A DNA stretch of 64,000 nucleotides. It comes from Parelaphostrongylus tenuis (Eukaryota > Nematoda > Chromadorea > Rhabditida > Metastrongylidae). Positions 24,700-37,700 of the stretch are shown here, in pieces. The stretch spans positions 62,001-126,000 of the forward strand of contig JAHQIW010000105.1 of the NCBI GenBank assembly GCA_019055375.1, in the 5' to 3' direction. Each line of letters starts with the position of its first letter. Positions within the stretch are counted from its first letter, which is position 1. A model generated the notes under the pieces. It was given only the letters and a program-made list of their open reading frames with translations, searched no databases and had not been told where the DNA came from. Both the position numbers and the translations under genes were made by a program.

Positions 24700-26760
24700 G
24701 CACCTAAATTATCCGGGACGCAGTTCTTCGTAAGCAAGCGTGGTACAGATCTTCACTCTACAAGGCAAGAATCTTTGTAGACCTGTGCTTTGCTGTTAAC
24801 AGAAACTCACAATGACGACAATAGGTGGTGTGTCGCAGCCAAATATCACCACTAAATCTTTCTTGTATCAAGGTAAATCTCTTAACTTGACTTCATATAT
24901 CTACGAGCCAAGTTTCGAGACAGATCAAAAGACTTGGCTCGCGGTCGTTACCACAAAGAACCTGAGTTGATATTTGGAACTGTGTTTCTAGATGGTTTCT
25001 TAGAATCGCACTATCACACTATCTGTCTAACTCCTCATTTTTCCGATATACTGCGGCAGGCTCGATATCCATAATGGTTTGTCTCCATAGATATTTTCAC
25101 TGCTTGGTGTGAATACCGAAGGCAGTTTTTGTGACCCATGTTTCTTTTGTCTGCATTTTATTTCTGAAAGTAGGTCGTAACTTCTCTGCCTTTGTGAAAC
25201 AGAGTCGTTTTCGAGAGTTGATCATTTCTATAGTGGTTGTATCATAGTTTAAAGGTTTCCGTTTCCTTTATTATGAAAAATTTTCTTGCCATGACGACTG
25301 TCACCTCAGATCGCTACTATCTCTGAACATCAACTTTTTTCGGATTAGGAACGAATTTTTGAAAGGCCTTTGCATCACCTCATTCCGTTTTCATCAAAAT
25401 AAGTGCCAGTATGGAGGGTGCTTTGTAAAACAACGTTTGTTCCAATCTTCTGTCTCGGGCTCCCTCCCCATCGTGCTTTATTATAGCGTGTGAATTTGGA
25501 AGAGAAAATCCAAAACACAATTTTCTGTCAAAAAATGGGTGACTCTGATTTCCTAAATAATGAGATTAACATGATAAAATGACGAGCAGCGAGTCACGAC
25601 CACGTGAGCTTGGGTACAGTCGACGACGAGAGTGCGACTTCCAACGAATGAAGCACTTTCTCCAATGGCATTTCGTTTGTTAATTCAGCTAAACTGTGTT
25701 TTCTTGTTCTTGGTTCACTGTAGGATGAAGATTAACCGTTCGATTCAACACAATTGGAAATCCGGAGAAATGAGGTAATCCCCAACTTCTTGGATAATTA
25801 GCTTCATTCAGAGTGCAATGGTCTGATCTGACGGGATATTTGTTTTCTCTTCATCATTTGAACCAACTTTTGAGCTAGGGGATGTAATAGGAATAAATCG
25901 AGGTTTATTAGCGACTAGTCTATCCTATGCAGTCTCTCGTGGTCTTACGTACACATAGAGCGGTTTCACTTCACTTTGATATATTCTAACTAATTTTCGT
26001 TTAATAGCTTCACGTCGACAAGAAGCTAGGCGGAATTTAGATAGTTTCTGATTTTGAGCAACATGGTCCCTTTCCGGATAAAATGTCAAAAAATCCCTTC
26101 TTCACTTCGACAATGACAAACCTTTTTTTTTAAACCTGGAAGAAGAGATTTTAGAATTTGGAGAACACAAACTCATATTCGTTCTACTTTCAGTAACTGA
26201 CACTGCAACCTACGACTTTCCGTCTTATGGCTCACCATAGCTTCTTCATATGATTGCCTTGGACATGTTATAAGTCTATCAAATTCCCTAAATAAATTCA
26301 TTAATCTCTAGTTATTTAAATCAACAACGAAATCAACAGGCACATCTAACATTACACATTAACACATACAATCAATTAGTACAGAGATCAATACCAGTCG
26401 ATTTACATAATCTGACAAAATAATATAATGCATAGATAGCCCATTTTATCACGATTGAGAAGCATGGAAGATAGATAAAAACAAACGGCCGCTTTCCGAT
26501 TAACATTAGTATTGCAAAAAAAAAAAAGTCATTTCGACCATAAGAAATGTTCTCGGTCGGCTAAACGAAGCTGTTAATATTATTTTGGTTTTCAACAACT
26601 GGATATTCATTCGTCATCCTTTGGCAACAACATATGAGCTATGTTAGTACCTGAAGAAACAAGACGACCAAGAAGAAGCTGAAGTCGCCAAAACGTTGGC
26701 CATAGCAAACCAAGATATTAAGCGTTAACAACTTCCAGCCTGATTGTCAAGAAGATTCTC
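24700..26760. other. Downstream flank of the EXOSC5 gene, no gene seen
   Basis: AT-rich noncoding sequence between the orphan frame and the 3' end of the exosome operon. It includes a run of 14 A at 26,516-26,528. No repeats of the main families are visible. Confidence 0.45.
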
Positions 26761-26767
26761 ATACAAG

Positions 26768-28534
26768 TCAAGATTGTAAAGATTGTGGCAAAACATCAAC
26801 ACTCAGCTTCCTTTCTATCATTTCTTTATAGAACGAAAAGATTTGCTTGGCTCCCATTCGGGCTAGACTCAATGCAGAAGCAAAATCATCCATCTTAAAC
26901 TGACCAACAGAGTCGGATGCGACCATTTCGGCGTCGCCCTAGAACAGGTCTATATGTAGTTACACAGTAACGAATTAACCGACAACCATACAAAGGGGAT
27001 AAAAGCTAGCTTTAGACCTTGGGGCAATCCAGCTTCTTTATTGAATGATTGAGATAAATTAGGCTTTATTTGACTTTTTTACCAAACTGCGTCTAGGCAG
27101 TGCTATGATATTGTGAATATACAACCAAAAGTACTGAGTGGTATGCACAATATTCAACCACAGGCGGTAGTTATAGCCGCGTCAAAGTAAATTTCATTTC
27201 AAATCGCTGTTAGTTCAGCCGATTTTGATGCTGAGATTTGCTTACAGGAACAAACTCGTCAAAAGTTAGTTGCTCACAGATACGATAGGATATATCGAAG
27301 AAGGAGGTAGCAAAGTGGTGGCCTCAATGATGCAGTGCTAGCACTCACCCCAATATGGGTAAAACGCGGGTTCAACTCCTTCGTAGGGTCAATGTTTTGC
27401 ATACCACACATCATATCTAGATGAAAGATTGTTCTGTTCCGAGGAAATTTCAATAGTAATTGATGACCAATCTATGCAAAAAAGCGAAATAAGTTTGTTG
27501 TAATTTGCATTCTATCCGGGAAAGACATCTTATCCTAACTTGGAATATTGAGTAGGAAATCCTTGTAAATCTGACGTCTTTATATTGAAAAAAGTCTTTT
27601 AGAAGGAATTTTCCTCCAAAACTATGGCCTTTTTTTACAAGTTTTGACACAGATTACCACTTACATCGGCAGTTCTGATGAACGCAAACAACCAATTGGC
27701 ATCAGCTTTTGCTTGCATTTTTGCATCTGCATCCAAAATTAATTTCCCATTCACTCGACACACTTCTACTCCACAAAATGGTGCTCTAAATATAACGTCG
27801 TGAAGTAAGAAAGCAAGTCAAAATGAGAGTCCAGAAAACGAATGGTGGTTCTGAAGGGCTCCCTCAATGATTCAGCTTACTTTATTGAAATTCCATTGTC
27901 CAAAACGGATAACCCAACAGCAGTAAGTGCAACACCGCCTATGCTTCCATCGGCTTGTAGAAGATGGGCAGTTACCTTAATTTCGAAAATCTAATAACTC
28001 TGACGAATTTGGTCCAACTGCAAGACAAAATTGTGATATTGAACTATCAATTGCCACACCGTTAATCCCGTTCGTGGAAACATTCTCACATTAAGAACAG
28101 ATTCGAGAGTCGACCGTATGATATTATTTAGCTGAAAACACTCAGTTGACTCCATAGGCAAAGGGCATGAAATCATATCTGATAACATGTAGTGATTAGA
28201 AGGCTCCAAGGAGTAGAATCCCACAGCACTCGACCTTATGGTGTTGACAATCTCCTACAAGTTGACGGAAGCTCACGTCAAGGTACATTTGATCGTCCTC
28301 GCGGCGAGCAACATGAATATCACCTGAAAGATTCAGCAGTTTAGAAGTAGTAGCAAAAGTAAAGGGCAAAAGAAGGATCAAAGAAACGAAATAAGAGTTG
28401 AGTTTCAACAGGCCTGGTCCAGTGCAACACGCCCAGATGAGCGTTCGCCCTTGCGAGTATGAACACGACCCGTCCGTCCTACTTAAATAGTCCAGTTCAC
28501 ATCGCATCACACGTAGACAACCAGTGGAAGACAT
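26768..28534 (-). CDS. crn-5: Exosome core subunit EXOSC5 / Rrp46 (nematode crn-5)
   Basis: RNase PH-like ring subunit of the RNA exosome, acting in nuclear and cytoplasmic RNA processing and decay. Six exons: 28,534-28,414, 28,323-28,235, 28,131-28,060, 27,990-27,881, 27,785-27,665 and 26,938-26,768. They join in phase to give about 227 residues, the usual family length. Landmarks: CELDYLSRTDGSCSYSQGRT near the N-terminus, LNVRMFPRTGLT, LLQADGSIGGVALTAVGLS, APFCGVEVCRVNGKLILDAD and the C-terminal helix ARMGAKQIFSFYKEMIERK. It has the SQG and LQADGS blocks typical of EXOSC5-type subunits. An acceptor TTATTACAG lies 27 bp before the ATG, about 205 bp after the EXOSC10 stop, fitting trans-splicing within an operon. 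Intron 1 must use a GC donor. In C. elegans crn-5 adjoins crn-3 (from memory). Confidence 0.92.
27305..27405 (+). repeat. SINE-2 solo arm
   Basis: GAAGGAGGTAGCAAAGTGG, GATGCAGTGCTAGCACTCACC, CGGGTTCAACTCC (B-box-like) and ATGTTTTGCATACCACAC match one arm of the SINE-2 foldbacks. It lies in the last intron of EXOSC5. Confidence 0.55.
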
Positions 28535-28562
28535 CTGGGAAGGCTCGATAGGAATCTCTGAC
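28413..28562 (-). promoter_or_regulatory. Trans-splice acceptor and GC donor of EXOSC5 exon 1
   Basis: The minus strand reads TTATTACAG (ending at 28,562) before the 5' leader, a plausible SL acceptor. At the other end of exon 1, CCAG|GCCTGT (intron from 28,413) is the only junction that joins GPG to DIHVARRED without a stop, so the intron is GC-AG. Confidence 0.55.
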
Positions 28563-28766
28563 TGTAATAATTCAAGCTAAATAAATCACTGAGTTATACC
28601 GATTGGTGGGATGTAAAGTCCAAAAAATACGAAGATGGCACAATTGCTTATGAAATGATTCATTCAAAATTAAAAAAAATAACAACAATCTTCAACAACG
28701 GTCATCAAATCCTGCAATGGTGAGGTGATAAGGTCACTTTGAGACATCGCAAGTGGAAAAAATACA

Positions 28767-31700
28767 TCACTTCTTCGTCGTTGGTGTATAACCTATACTC
28801 ATAGTGCCCATTCTGTGGTGACCACCACGCGGTCGACGGCGGAAATTCTTCTTATTCTCCAGACGATATTTCTGATTAAAAGGATCAAATGAGTTGTCAA
28901 GAGCTGGTGGTTTGCCTGAAACATGAGCAATGTTGAAATCCTGAACAACAAACCCAATTAAGGGCACTTTCGCGTATCAAATCTTCACATAGTCGACAAA
29001 AATCAAGCAACTCACTGAATATTTCTGGGTCAACCTGTGAATAATCGAAGGGCTGAATTTCTACGTTGCCCTTTTCAAATTCGTCATTACTTTTGATCCG
29101 TTTCTTAGAGTATGAAGGTCCTTCGCCAGCTGATATCTCTGTAGGGATGTCGACATTCTCACGCCTCTGCAAAGAAAAAAGGATATTTTTACAACAAAAT
29201 CTGTCCCGTCAATAAATTCGTAAATTGTGAATCGATTCAAACTTAACGCATGCCATCGCAATTATAAGTCTATAGATCATTTGAGGACGTGTGTAGCGCA
29301 GTGAAGCCGTGCAATACAAACTGGACTGACCCATGGTTCGATACCGCATTTCGGGCCCATCATCAAGTCCTCTATTCCTCTATTACTCCGACGTCTGGAC
29401 TTTGATATCTGGATTATCTGGGAGGTAGGATCACCGACTTTCAAAATCCGTAGGCAAAGTCAGTATGCATTCAATCACCTCTAAGATGCTTGAGGAAGTC
29501 GAATATGCATGATGTTTTCCATATCGATTGAACGATTGCGAACGTTCTGCTCTATGATAGATAGCCAGCCAAGAACTGCCCAGCTTGTATAAGCTTCTCG
29601 TCATCTGGTCATTACATAGTTGTGACGTATAGTTTACAGTCAGACTCGATATCCAACATCGTTCTCGAGCGAACAGTTGACCATTTAAAGTAATAGTAGT
29701 CTGGAAAAAAAGTTCAGTCTCAAGGCGCCAAACCTTGCTGTTATCAACAAGTGCTAATGAATATTCCATGCTAGGGTTATGAGAACACCCTCGTACGATA
29801 ATCTCGAGATTCAAAGGAAAATCACACTCAAACATCTGGACGGTCCGAACTGCCACAATGCGCTATGGACTGATAACGTTTCACTGCATGCGACATTAGG
29901 CCAATCTCTGACAATAAACCTCACTCAGTAGATGAGCAACGGAACTTTCGCCAGATTACAAAGCTACAGATTGAAAGCTCTCGGCGTTGATCAATCTCTG
30001 AGGGATGCGCCATGCATTCTCATTTTCAGATCTTAGGCTTCGTTTGAGGTGATTGAAGGCATATCTGGCCTTTACAATGACTCGCGGTAGACTACCGACG
30101 CGTCATGCCAGTGCTTCTTATCCTCCCACACAGGTTTGGCACCAGTTAACGAGCCCCGAAGGAATGGATGGCTTAGTGAGCCACGAGCGCGAGATCGCAT
30201 CCATCGACAGACTATGGGTGCAGCAGAGCACCTTTATTCACTGCGCCAGATACGGTCTTTGACAGATTACTATGAGATGTAATTGTCCAGCCTTAATGAC
30301 GTTAAACTTATCGTGTACCCATTCATCAAGAGAAATCATTCCATCGACCGCCGCTAAACATCAGGTCAAACGTCAGTAGCCTAGCTGCTGATTATTCGAT
30401 ACTCGAATCTTCAAGCAACTATTGCGGAACAATAAATCCTCCTAAAAATTTGCATGGGCGTCTTAAAACCTAAGGACAAGGATAACACATGGATGGAAAC
30501 AGAGCATCAGAAAGTCTAGAGCAGCGTATCGCTGTAGAAAAAGTTACTGCCTCGCGGGACTACTTCATGCAATTGGTCTCCTTCATGAAAGTCCTTTCAT
30601 AAGAATGGGAACTAAGCTGAGTGAATAATCACCAAAACACCGCTTTGGTGAGGACCGACCTAATTTACGTAAACATGAGGGTCTCTTCACCATTGGCATC
30701 GCTCCAAAATTTTGAACAAAAACACGAAAAGAAAGGAAACAAAAACGACATATTTGAACTAGTATGCATTAGAGGGACACGGACGCACCGCTTTCCTTGC
30801 TTGTTTCAACTTCTTTTTCGTAAGTATCTGAGAGTCAGCAAAGAACGGTTTGGCAGTAGCTTCTTCTCGATCTTTAAGGGCGATGTCAGCCTCATTCACA
30901 TCCTAAAAATAATCTATTTAGAAAATCGAAAGATCGACTTTCACTGAATCTGCACATGTAAAATGAAAAATGATAAATGAAAAGCAATCCATAAACTGTT
31001 CTTTTAGTTAAAGCATGTGCGAGGTTAGCATATCTCCTCCAACATCAGTAGGTGAAGTTTCACTGATTCGTCTTCTTCAAGCCTTTTTGTTAGGGGTAAA
31101 ATTTGAAGAGGATAAATCAACCTCGCGCACGTTGTGACTGAAACGTCAGTACGTAAGATGATTCCATCTTTCATAATTTATTAAAATGCAAAAACCACAA
31201 CCTCAAATCTCCGTGTCTTAGAGTTTGACCATTTTGGAGAGAATTTCACAAGCCCGCTATACTCAGCGGTCTTTACTGCTCGTGTTGTTGCATATATTAA
31301 CTAGTATTATTCAAAGTGATTTTTCAAAATTCAGTCGCTTTTAGCGATGGTATGATGTTTCAGTGTACCAAATTATGTAGAGTGACGTGCAGAACATTTG
31401 CTCAAGCAGGATACAAACCCGCACTTCACCCAATACGGGGAGATGGGTTCTATACTTTGCACCCGTGAGGCCTGTTTTGTCATCACTCTTTCTAAGTTAC
31501 AGCGCATTTATCAATCAGCAACCAACCGTCAACGGTTTTGGTACGAGTAGTCGATATCGACATTGAACCCAGTCATGCTAACAGATATTAGGTATTGGAT
31601 ATCAAACGGAATTCCTTCTATTTGATCGCTTCAAGCGGTGGCATGATATTACAATGTACTCGATAACGTAAAGTGAAGTGTAACACAGTATCGCCTGACG

Positions 31701-34700
31701 TAGATGTTTTCCACATCTCTCTACATCACTGAGTACACTATAACATCATACCAGCGCTAAAAGCGATTAAATAAAAAGAATTCCTTTCGATATCCAACAT
31801 TCAATATCTGTCAGCGTGACTGGGCTCAGTGTCGACACCGACTACCCATATCAAAAGCGTTGACGGTTGGTTGCTAACTGATAGATACGTTGTAACGTAG
31901 AAAGAGGTGGCAAAACAGGCATCAATGGTGCAAGGGATAGAACACGCGCCCCAGGATTGGGTGAAATGCAGGTTCAAGTCCCGCTTGACGCAAATGTTTG
32001 GCACATCACTCTAAATGATTAAGTACTACTATTTACTTTTAGTTTCTTATTGTAACGTCGACAGTGATTCATAGCGTAAGAGGAAAAATTTCAGAATTGT
32101 AGTTTTTGATGGATCGAAAGAGCGACTTCCATTTCGACATAAATGATGGTACCACCTTACGAACCTTTCTTATCGACTGTTATTGAGACCTCGCTTTTCA
32201 AGACCTTTCTGAGACAGAATAAATGATATAAAAACATATTTTAAGCCTTTTATGAAGTGTAGTATGACTTCCCAAGTGCTAAACATACGTTTTGTCTTTT
32301 TTAAATAAGCCTCAACACTAACACGTGTCTTCCGGTTCAACCATTCCCCTAGACAGATTACACTGCTTCCAGCGAGGTCGCACTGCTTTTCCTCAAAGAC
32401 AGTCGGTAAGAAAGATATTACATGAATTTTTTTACCACTCATGCATGCGCAGTCGACTGTAAAATACTGCGTGTCAAGTGATCTTTTCACTCTATGTGCG
32501 GTGTAAAATGTTTGAAATCGATTCCTCTATATGTGGAAAATTGGCAAGACCGAAAGGCACGTGCTACTGATTAGGCCTGTTAGAGTAATTCCGAATGTTC
32601 GTCTAACACTAGAGCTGCCATAACGAACCCTCATCGACGGCTCAAAATATGTTATCAGATTACCTCACGAACCATACTTTTCTAAACTTATGCGAGGCTT
32701 GGTATATACTCTTCAAAATGATGGCTGACGTTCCGCCAACATCGGCTTCTTGGGAATCGCTCAATCCCAATTTATCAACCTTACGCTAGCTAAGCCATAG
32801 AAGAAATCCATTCGTATGATAGTTTTCTGATATTTCGAACAGTTATTTCTCGATCACAAAGAATGGCAGAAAATCCCACCAAATTATTAGCCATAATGGG
32901 CCTCTCCGTTGGTGGATCGTGATGTGTGTACAACTTCTTAGGTATCTCAGGCGTAACAGGTTGATCCCCATGCTTGGATTTCTCTTCAGCCTACAAACGT
33001 TATAGCTTCAAAATTGTTTGATATAACCGATACTGTAATAAATCGCTTGTAACCACCGCACTTCTTTCTTTCGGGCTAAATTTGTTGCTATTGTGTAGCT
33101 CTCGTATGGTGTTCCAATGTTATGTAGTCGCTCAAGAATCCTTTCCATTAAACTCTTGTTAACCGTTGAATTCTGAAGTTTGATCAGTGAATTAAAATCG
33201 TACAAAGAGCTTCCGGAAAGAAAATCTTGTCAAAAGAGAAAACCGCCTATCAGATCCCTCATGAACGAAGCTGAACAAAGTTAGTATAATATTATGGTCA
33301 GAAAATAAAAACCTTGTCAACAATTATGTAAGAGCCACAATCTTCGGCTGAATTATTTCCGGTTATGGCGGCAGAGTCCAGCATGTAGAGCGGAGAGTGT
33401 GTAGGCCTACGCTCAATCACATCAGAAGAATTATCCAATTCAGATGAAGGTAACAACTGATTCCCAGCTTCTTCATCAAATCCTACTCGAGAGAAGTCTA
33501 GTGGACACCTAAATTACGAATCAACTAATGGAATTAGTAAAATTGAATTTAGAACCGATTCATGAACTTACATGAAGAAAATATTTTCCTTTGTAAATAA
33601 GCCACGCATTTTCCTCCGACGCAACAGTTCCTCGTCCAATTCATCGTCATTTTTGTACTCAATCAGAGGAAGATCACGACATTTGGATAGTATTCTGAAA
33701 AATTGCATGAGTCACTGAGATTCTCAGTAACTGATGGTTTACATATCACACCTAGTACAGAGGAAAGTAAGAGTGGTGTAACGCAGCGGTTCATGATGCA
33801 GTATATCAAAACTGCGAGATGATAAGCGACGGCTAGTCAATTTTCCTTCTCAACACTGTTAAATAAAGATTCATCCCAACCAGTATTCCACGATACTCAT
33901 GAGAGAGATGAGGTCCTCTAAAATCAGTCGAAGCACCAAGTGAGATGTTCCAAAATCTCTGTAGAAGATGAATGCGACGAAACAAATGAATGTAAGAAGA
34001 GCTGTGATCCTCACAATAAATTGTGGCAACAGGTCCTTTCGAATAATAAATAGATTAAGCAAAAAGAACTGTTTAAAAGCATACTTGTGCAGTTCATGAA
34101 CGCTCTCCGTCACCAATGGTGGGACTGGATTACAACAACGTAAGATTCCTTGAATATCTCGAGGTAACGCCTAAATCAGATGGCATGTTGGTGACGTGTT
34201 GAAAGAGTGGAAGAAAAGGTAGAGATAGTTCAGTAACAGATCTTACATAAGCTATTGAGGTTAACATGCGATTTGAGAGTACGTAATCAACGTTCTCGTC
34301 CTCCTCTCGAGCCACACGATCACGCCAATGCCACAATACTTGCATCGCAGCTTCTTGACGGTTATTAACAATACGTCGTGCTATACGACGAAAACCGTCC
34401 TTATCAAAATTCGGCTTCTGATAGATCTAGAAAACGCAACTGTTGAAAAAATTGTAAGACATCTCAGAACTGACCAATCTTCAACCTTTGCAATCAGTGT
34501 AATTTCCGAAGACAACTCAGCTTACGCGAAAATGGTAACAAGATGTATTCGGTTACGTTTCGATGCCTAGCCAATCTTTAAAGCCGACAGCCCATAGTCC
34601 TTCGCACTCGCGATGGTTCTTTGCAGTTATTTCGAGTCGGATGTTCTCTAACAGAGAAGAGTAAACCTTGTTACCAAGCTCGCGTAAACTGAGAAATCTC

Positions 34701-37700
34701 CAAAGAATAGATCAACATTTGATTTAATTAGCCAAGGAGAAATAAATGGTATGTAATAATAGGCTGAGGAGAAAGTTTCCGAAATTTGCTCATAAAAACT
34801 TTATTTATGCATCAATTCAGTTCGAACAAAAGACAATTCAATAGTCAAAGTAGTCTCCTTCTGAGTCGATAACGTTCAGCCACTCCTTGGAGTGATCGTA
34901 GACAGCTGTCTTTCCAACACTTCCTTCGCCCCATGCCTCATTGATTCGACGAACAGTGTCAGCGGCATTTGTGCCCACTTTGTACTCGTGAAGCATCAAC
35001 AGTCGTTTCTATTCGCGGTTAAGTTCCATCTTGCGGCAGTATGGAAGAGTTATATATCAATCGATGCGCAAGAAAACGAGCTTTCAAACCATGTGAAAAT
35101 CGCATATAAAACATGCGAACATGTTAAAGTTATGGGCAAATTCCGGGAACTTTCTCCTCAACCTATTACAACGATTGAACCTATATACCCTTGAACATAT
35201 TGAAGCACTATCAGAGTAAACCATGCGAAGAAGATTCTGATTACTGTCTCCTTTTGCCAGTAAGTCCTCTCGAAGGCAATCGTAGCAATATAGAAGATAG
35301 TGAGTGTCGCTACGAGCATAGGTGACTTTATCACTGCTCAATGGTCTGAAACATGACTGATAAACACAGGAACAGCTTCTGCTAAATACATATTTGCGTA
35401 ATGTGAAAATGTTGAGCGGTTCACAAATATTTTGTCCTAGGCGGGAGCTGCACCTGCGAGCAAAAGGAACAAAAATTCATGCAGATCATAGATATCGAAA
35501 GAGCCGCAAGCTCAACTGGTCAATGCCTATATGCTCACTCAATGTGACTGATTCGTTTAGGGTCGGTTATTGACAACCACGATAGTTCATATCGATGAAA
35601 AAGAGTGCTAGCGAATCGGTGGTATTGTGATAGCATGCTCCTCCTTCTCTCGAGGTCGAACGCGGGCTCAACTCCCACTAGGATCGCACTTTTGCTTATC
35701 ACTAAATATTCCTGAGTATTTGCAACATTACACCACCGAAATAGAACAGTAAAAAGAAAGAGCTGGTAAGAAAATGTGCTTGCCTCACTCTCCAATCTGA
35801 TAGTTGAAATTCCTTCTTCAGGAAAATTCCGCAGTAAGGAGTGAACAAGGTAATTCAGACTAAATTTCTCCATCTTCAGCTGTCGCATGGCGGCGCCGGT
35901 ATCGAACATATTTACAACATAAATCCCAAAGTCTCTTTGGAGCCATTCGATGTCATGCTCGGCACCATGGAATACCTAAATCTACAAGCTATGAAATCAG
36001 TTCAAAAGACTGCTTTGATCTTACAGTGGAAAATATCATCTGCTTACCTTAAGAATTTTGGGATCCGTAAATGGTTCGTTCAGTATGTGTATCTCATTCC
36101 ACAGAGGGAAAGGGTCGATTATATAGTCTTCAGTCCTTGTCGATATTTGAATAAGACAAGTGAATCCCAGATAACTTCGGTAGTGATGATGCTGCAATCG
36201 TCGCATTAAGGCGAGTCACATTCCAAGAGTTAGAGCTCGAAATATGAAGCTCCCAGCGCAGGTTAAATCCTGAGATATACGCCATGCATTCTTCCTCAGT
36301 TTTTAGCTTCGCTTATATCAGTTCACTTCTGCTATCGTCTCAGAGAAGTCTGGTACCACTTCAGCGACCTGCACGGCTACAAGACTTGGCGAGTCTTGGA
36401 ACACAGGATCGAATGATCAACAATCCGATTGACCGATCCACGTGTGCGCACAGCATCTCTAACCACTGCGCCACACATACTGGCAATTAGATCGAAATGG
36501 AAAGAAGAACCACCTCTAAATCTACAGCAAACTCTTCGCAGCTGTTTAACAGATCTCTTAATTCTCCTCAAATCTTCGACGTTTTCCACCATTGTGAGCG
36601 GAGTTTTGCTGATATCCATAAATTCCTGCAAACAAAAGCTCAAACTGAAAACTATTGTTCTCAAGAATTGAAAATCCTTATAACTTATGCTTACTGATGG
36701 AGCCTTAGATTTCAGTTGGACATCTGGAACCACAAAATTTTGAATTTCATACAGATAAGGGTGTAAGGCAGCTGAATCATCGACCGACAAATAGCTGAAA
36801 GCAGACTTGTGATTTATTAGAGACTACTTAGTAAAAGAATTAACTACCGCTTGCTCCCATCACTGCCCACATCCTCATCAATTATTATCATTCCAGTTGT
36901 TTCCATTCGTGAAAGAGCATGATGCTTAGTGACAAGTTTCGGAATAAAAGCGTTATAGGAGTTGTCAATAAATGACTCAAAACCGTACTCCTTCTGTGGT
37001 TTTGGACATGACTCCTGAAACACAAAGGTTAGATCAAACACAAGCAGCGCTGAGACCGAATTCAATCCTTTCGGAACCGTAGACTCAGGCCTGGCCTTTG
37101 CATCTCTAACTAACAACTCTGGACAGTGTGCTCCACTTCCGTCGTATCTCTGACCCTAGTGTGTCGCGTCTAAGAATGGTCCCTGAAAGTCAGAGATGCG
37201 GAGGAAGTGACGTGAAGCGTTCAGAGTTTTCAAATTACAGATGCATAGGCCGTGGGCCCATGGTCTCGAAAGAGTTCAACCAAAAACGCACTACAACTCC
37301 TGTGGCCTCCTCATGAGCACGTCGTAATCGCTCGGCAAGAACTAATCCAGGATCACAAGTTTGTATTTGCTCCTGGAACTTTGCTTCTGCTTCTGCCTCT
37401 ATAAACAAAGCAATTCAGACGCCATAAGAAAAGAGGATGAAGAATTATACGTACTCCTTTTCTTGACTGATTCGGCGCCGATTACGGTTTTCGGGACTTC
37501 CACATCTTCACGGCCACCACGATCCAACTCATCCATAACAATTCCCTGCATAGAAACTTTGAAACTAGAATGTTTATGGAAGACAGATGACTAAGAAAGA
37601 ACAAACCACTCTCTCTACTACACGATCATCGACCATCACAATCCTTCCCAAGTATTCCTCTACATCTGAATTCAGTTTTGGCAACCGCGTAGGGCAACCG

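Noticed and set aside
29431..29856. 141-codon open frame on the minus strand as a gene
   Set aside because: Its 3' part is a reversed, decayed SINE-1 copy inside an EXOSC10 intron; no homology.
34557..34688. Extra EXOSC10 exon
   Set aside because: Its open frame needs phase 2 but the neighbours are phase 0, in which it contains an early stop. The homologous protein has nothing here.
37130..37215. Exon-like segment with reading GQRYDGSGAHCPELLVRDAKARPE and an in-frame stop, suggesting a nonsense mutation in EXOSC10
   Set aside because: The flanking exons (ending EEATGV and starting ESCPKPQ) join directly in phase 0 and align with the family, so this segment is most likely intronic.
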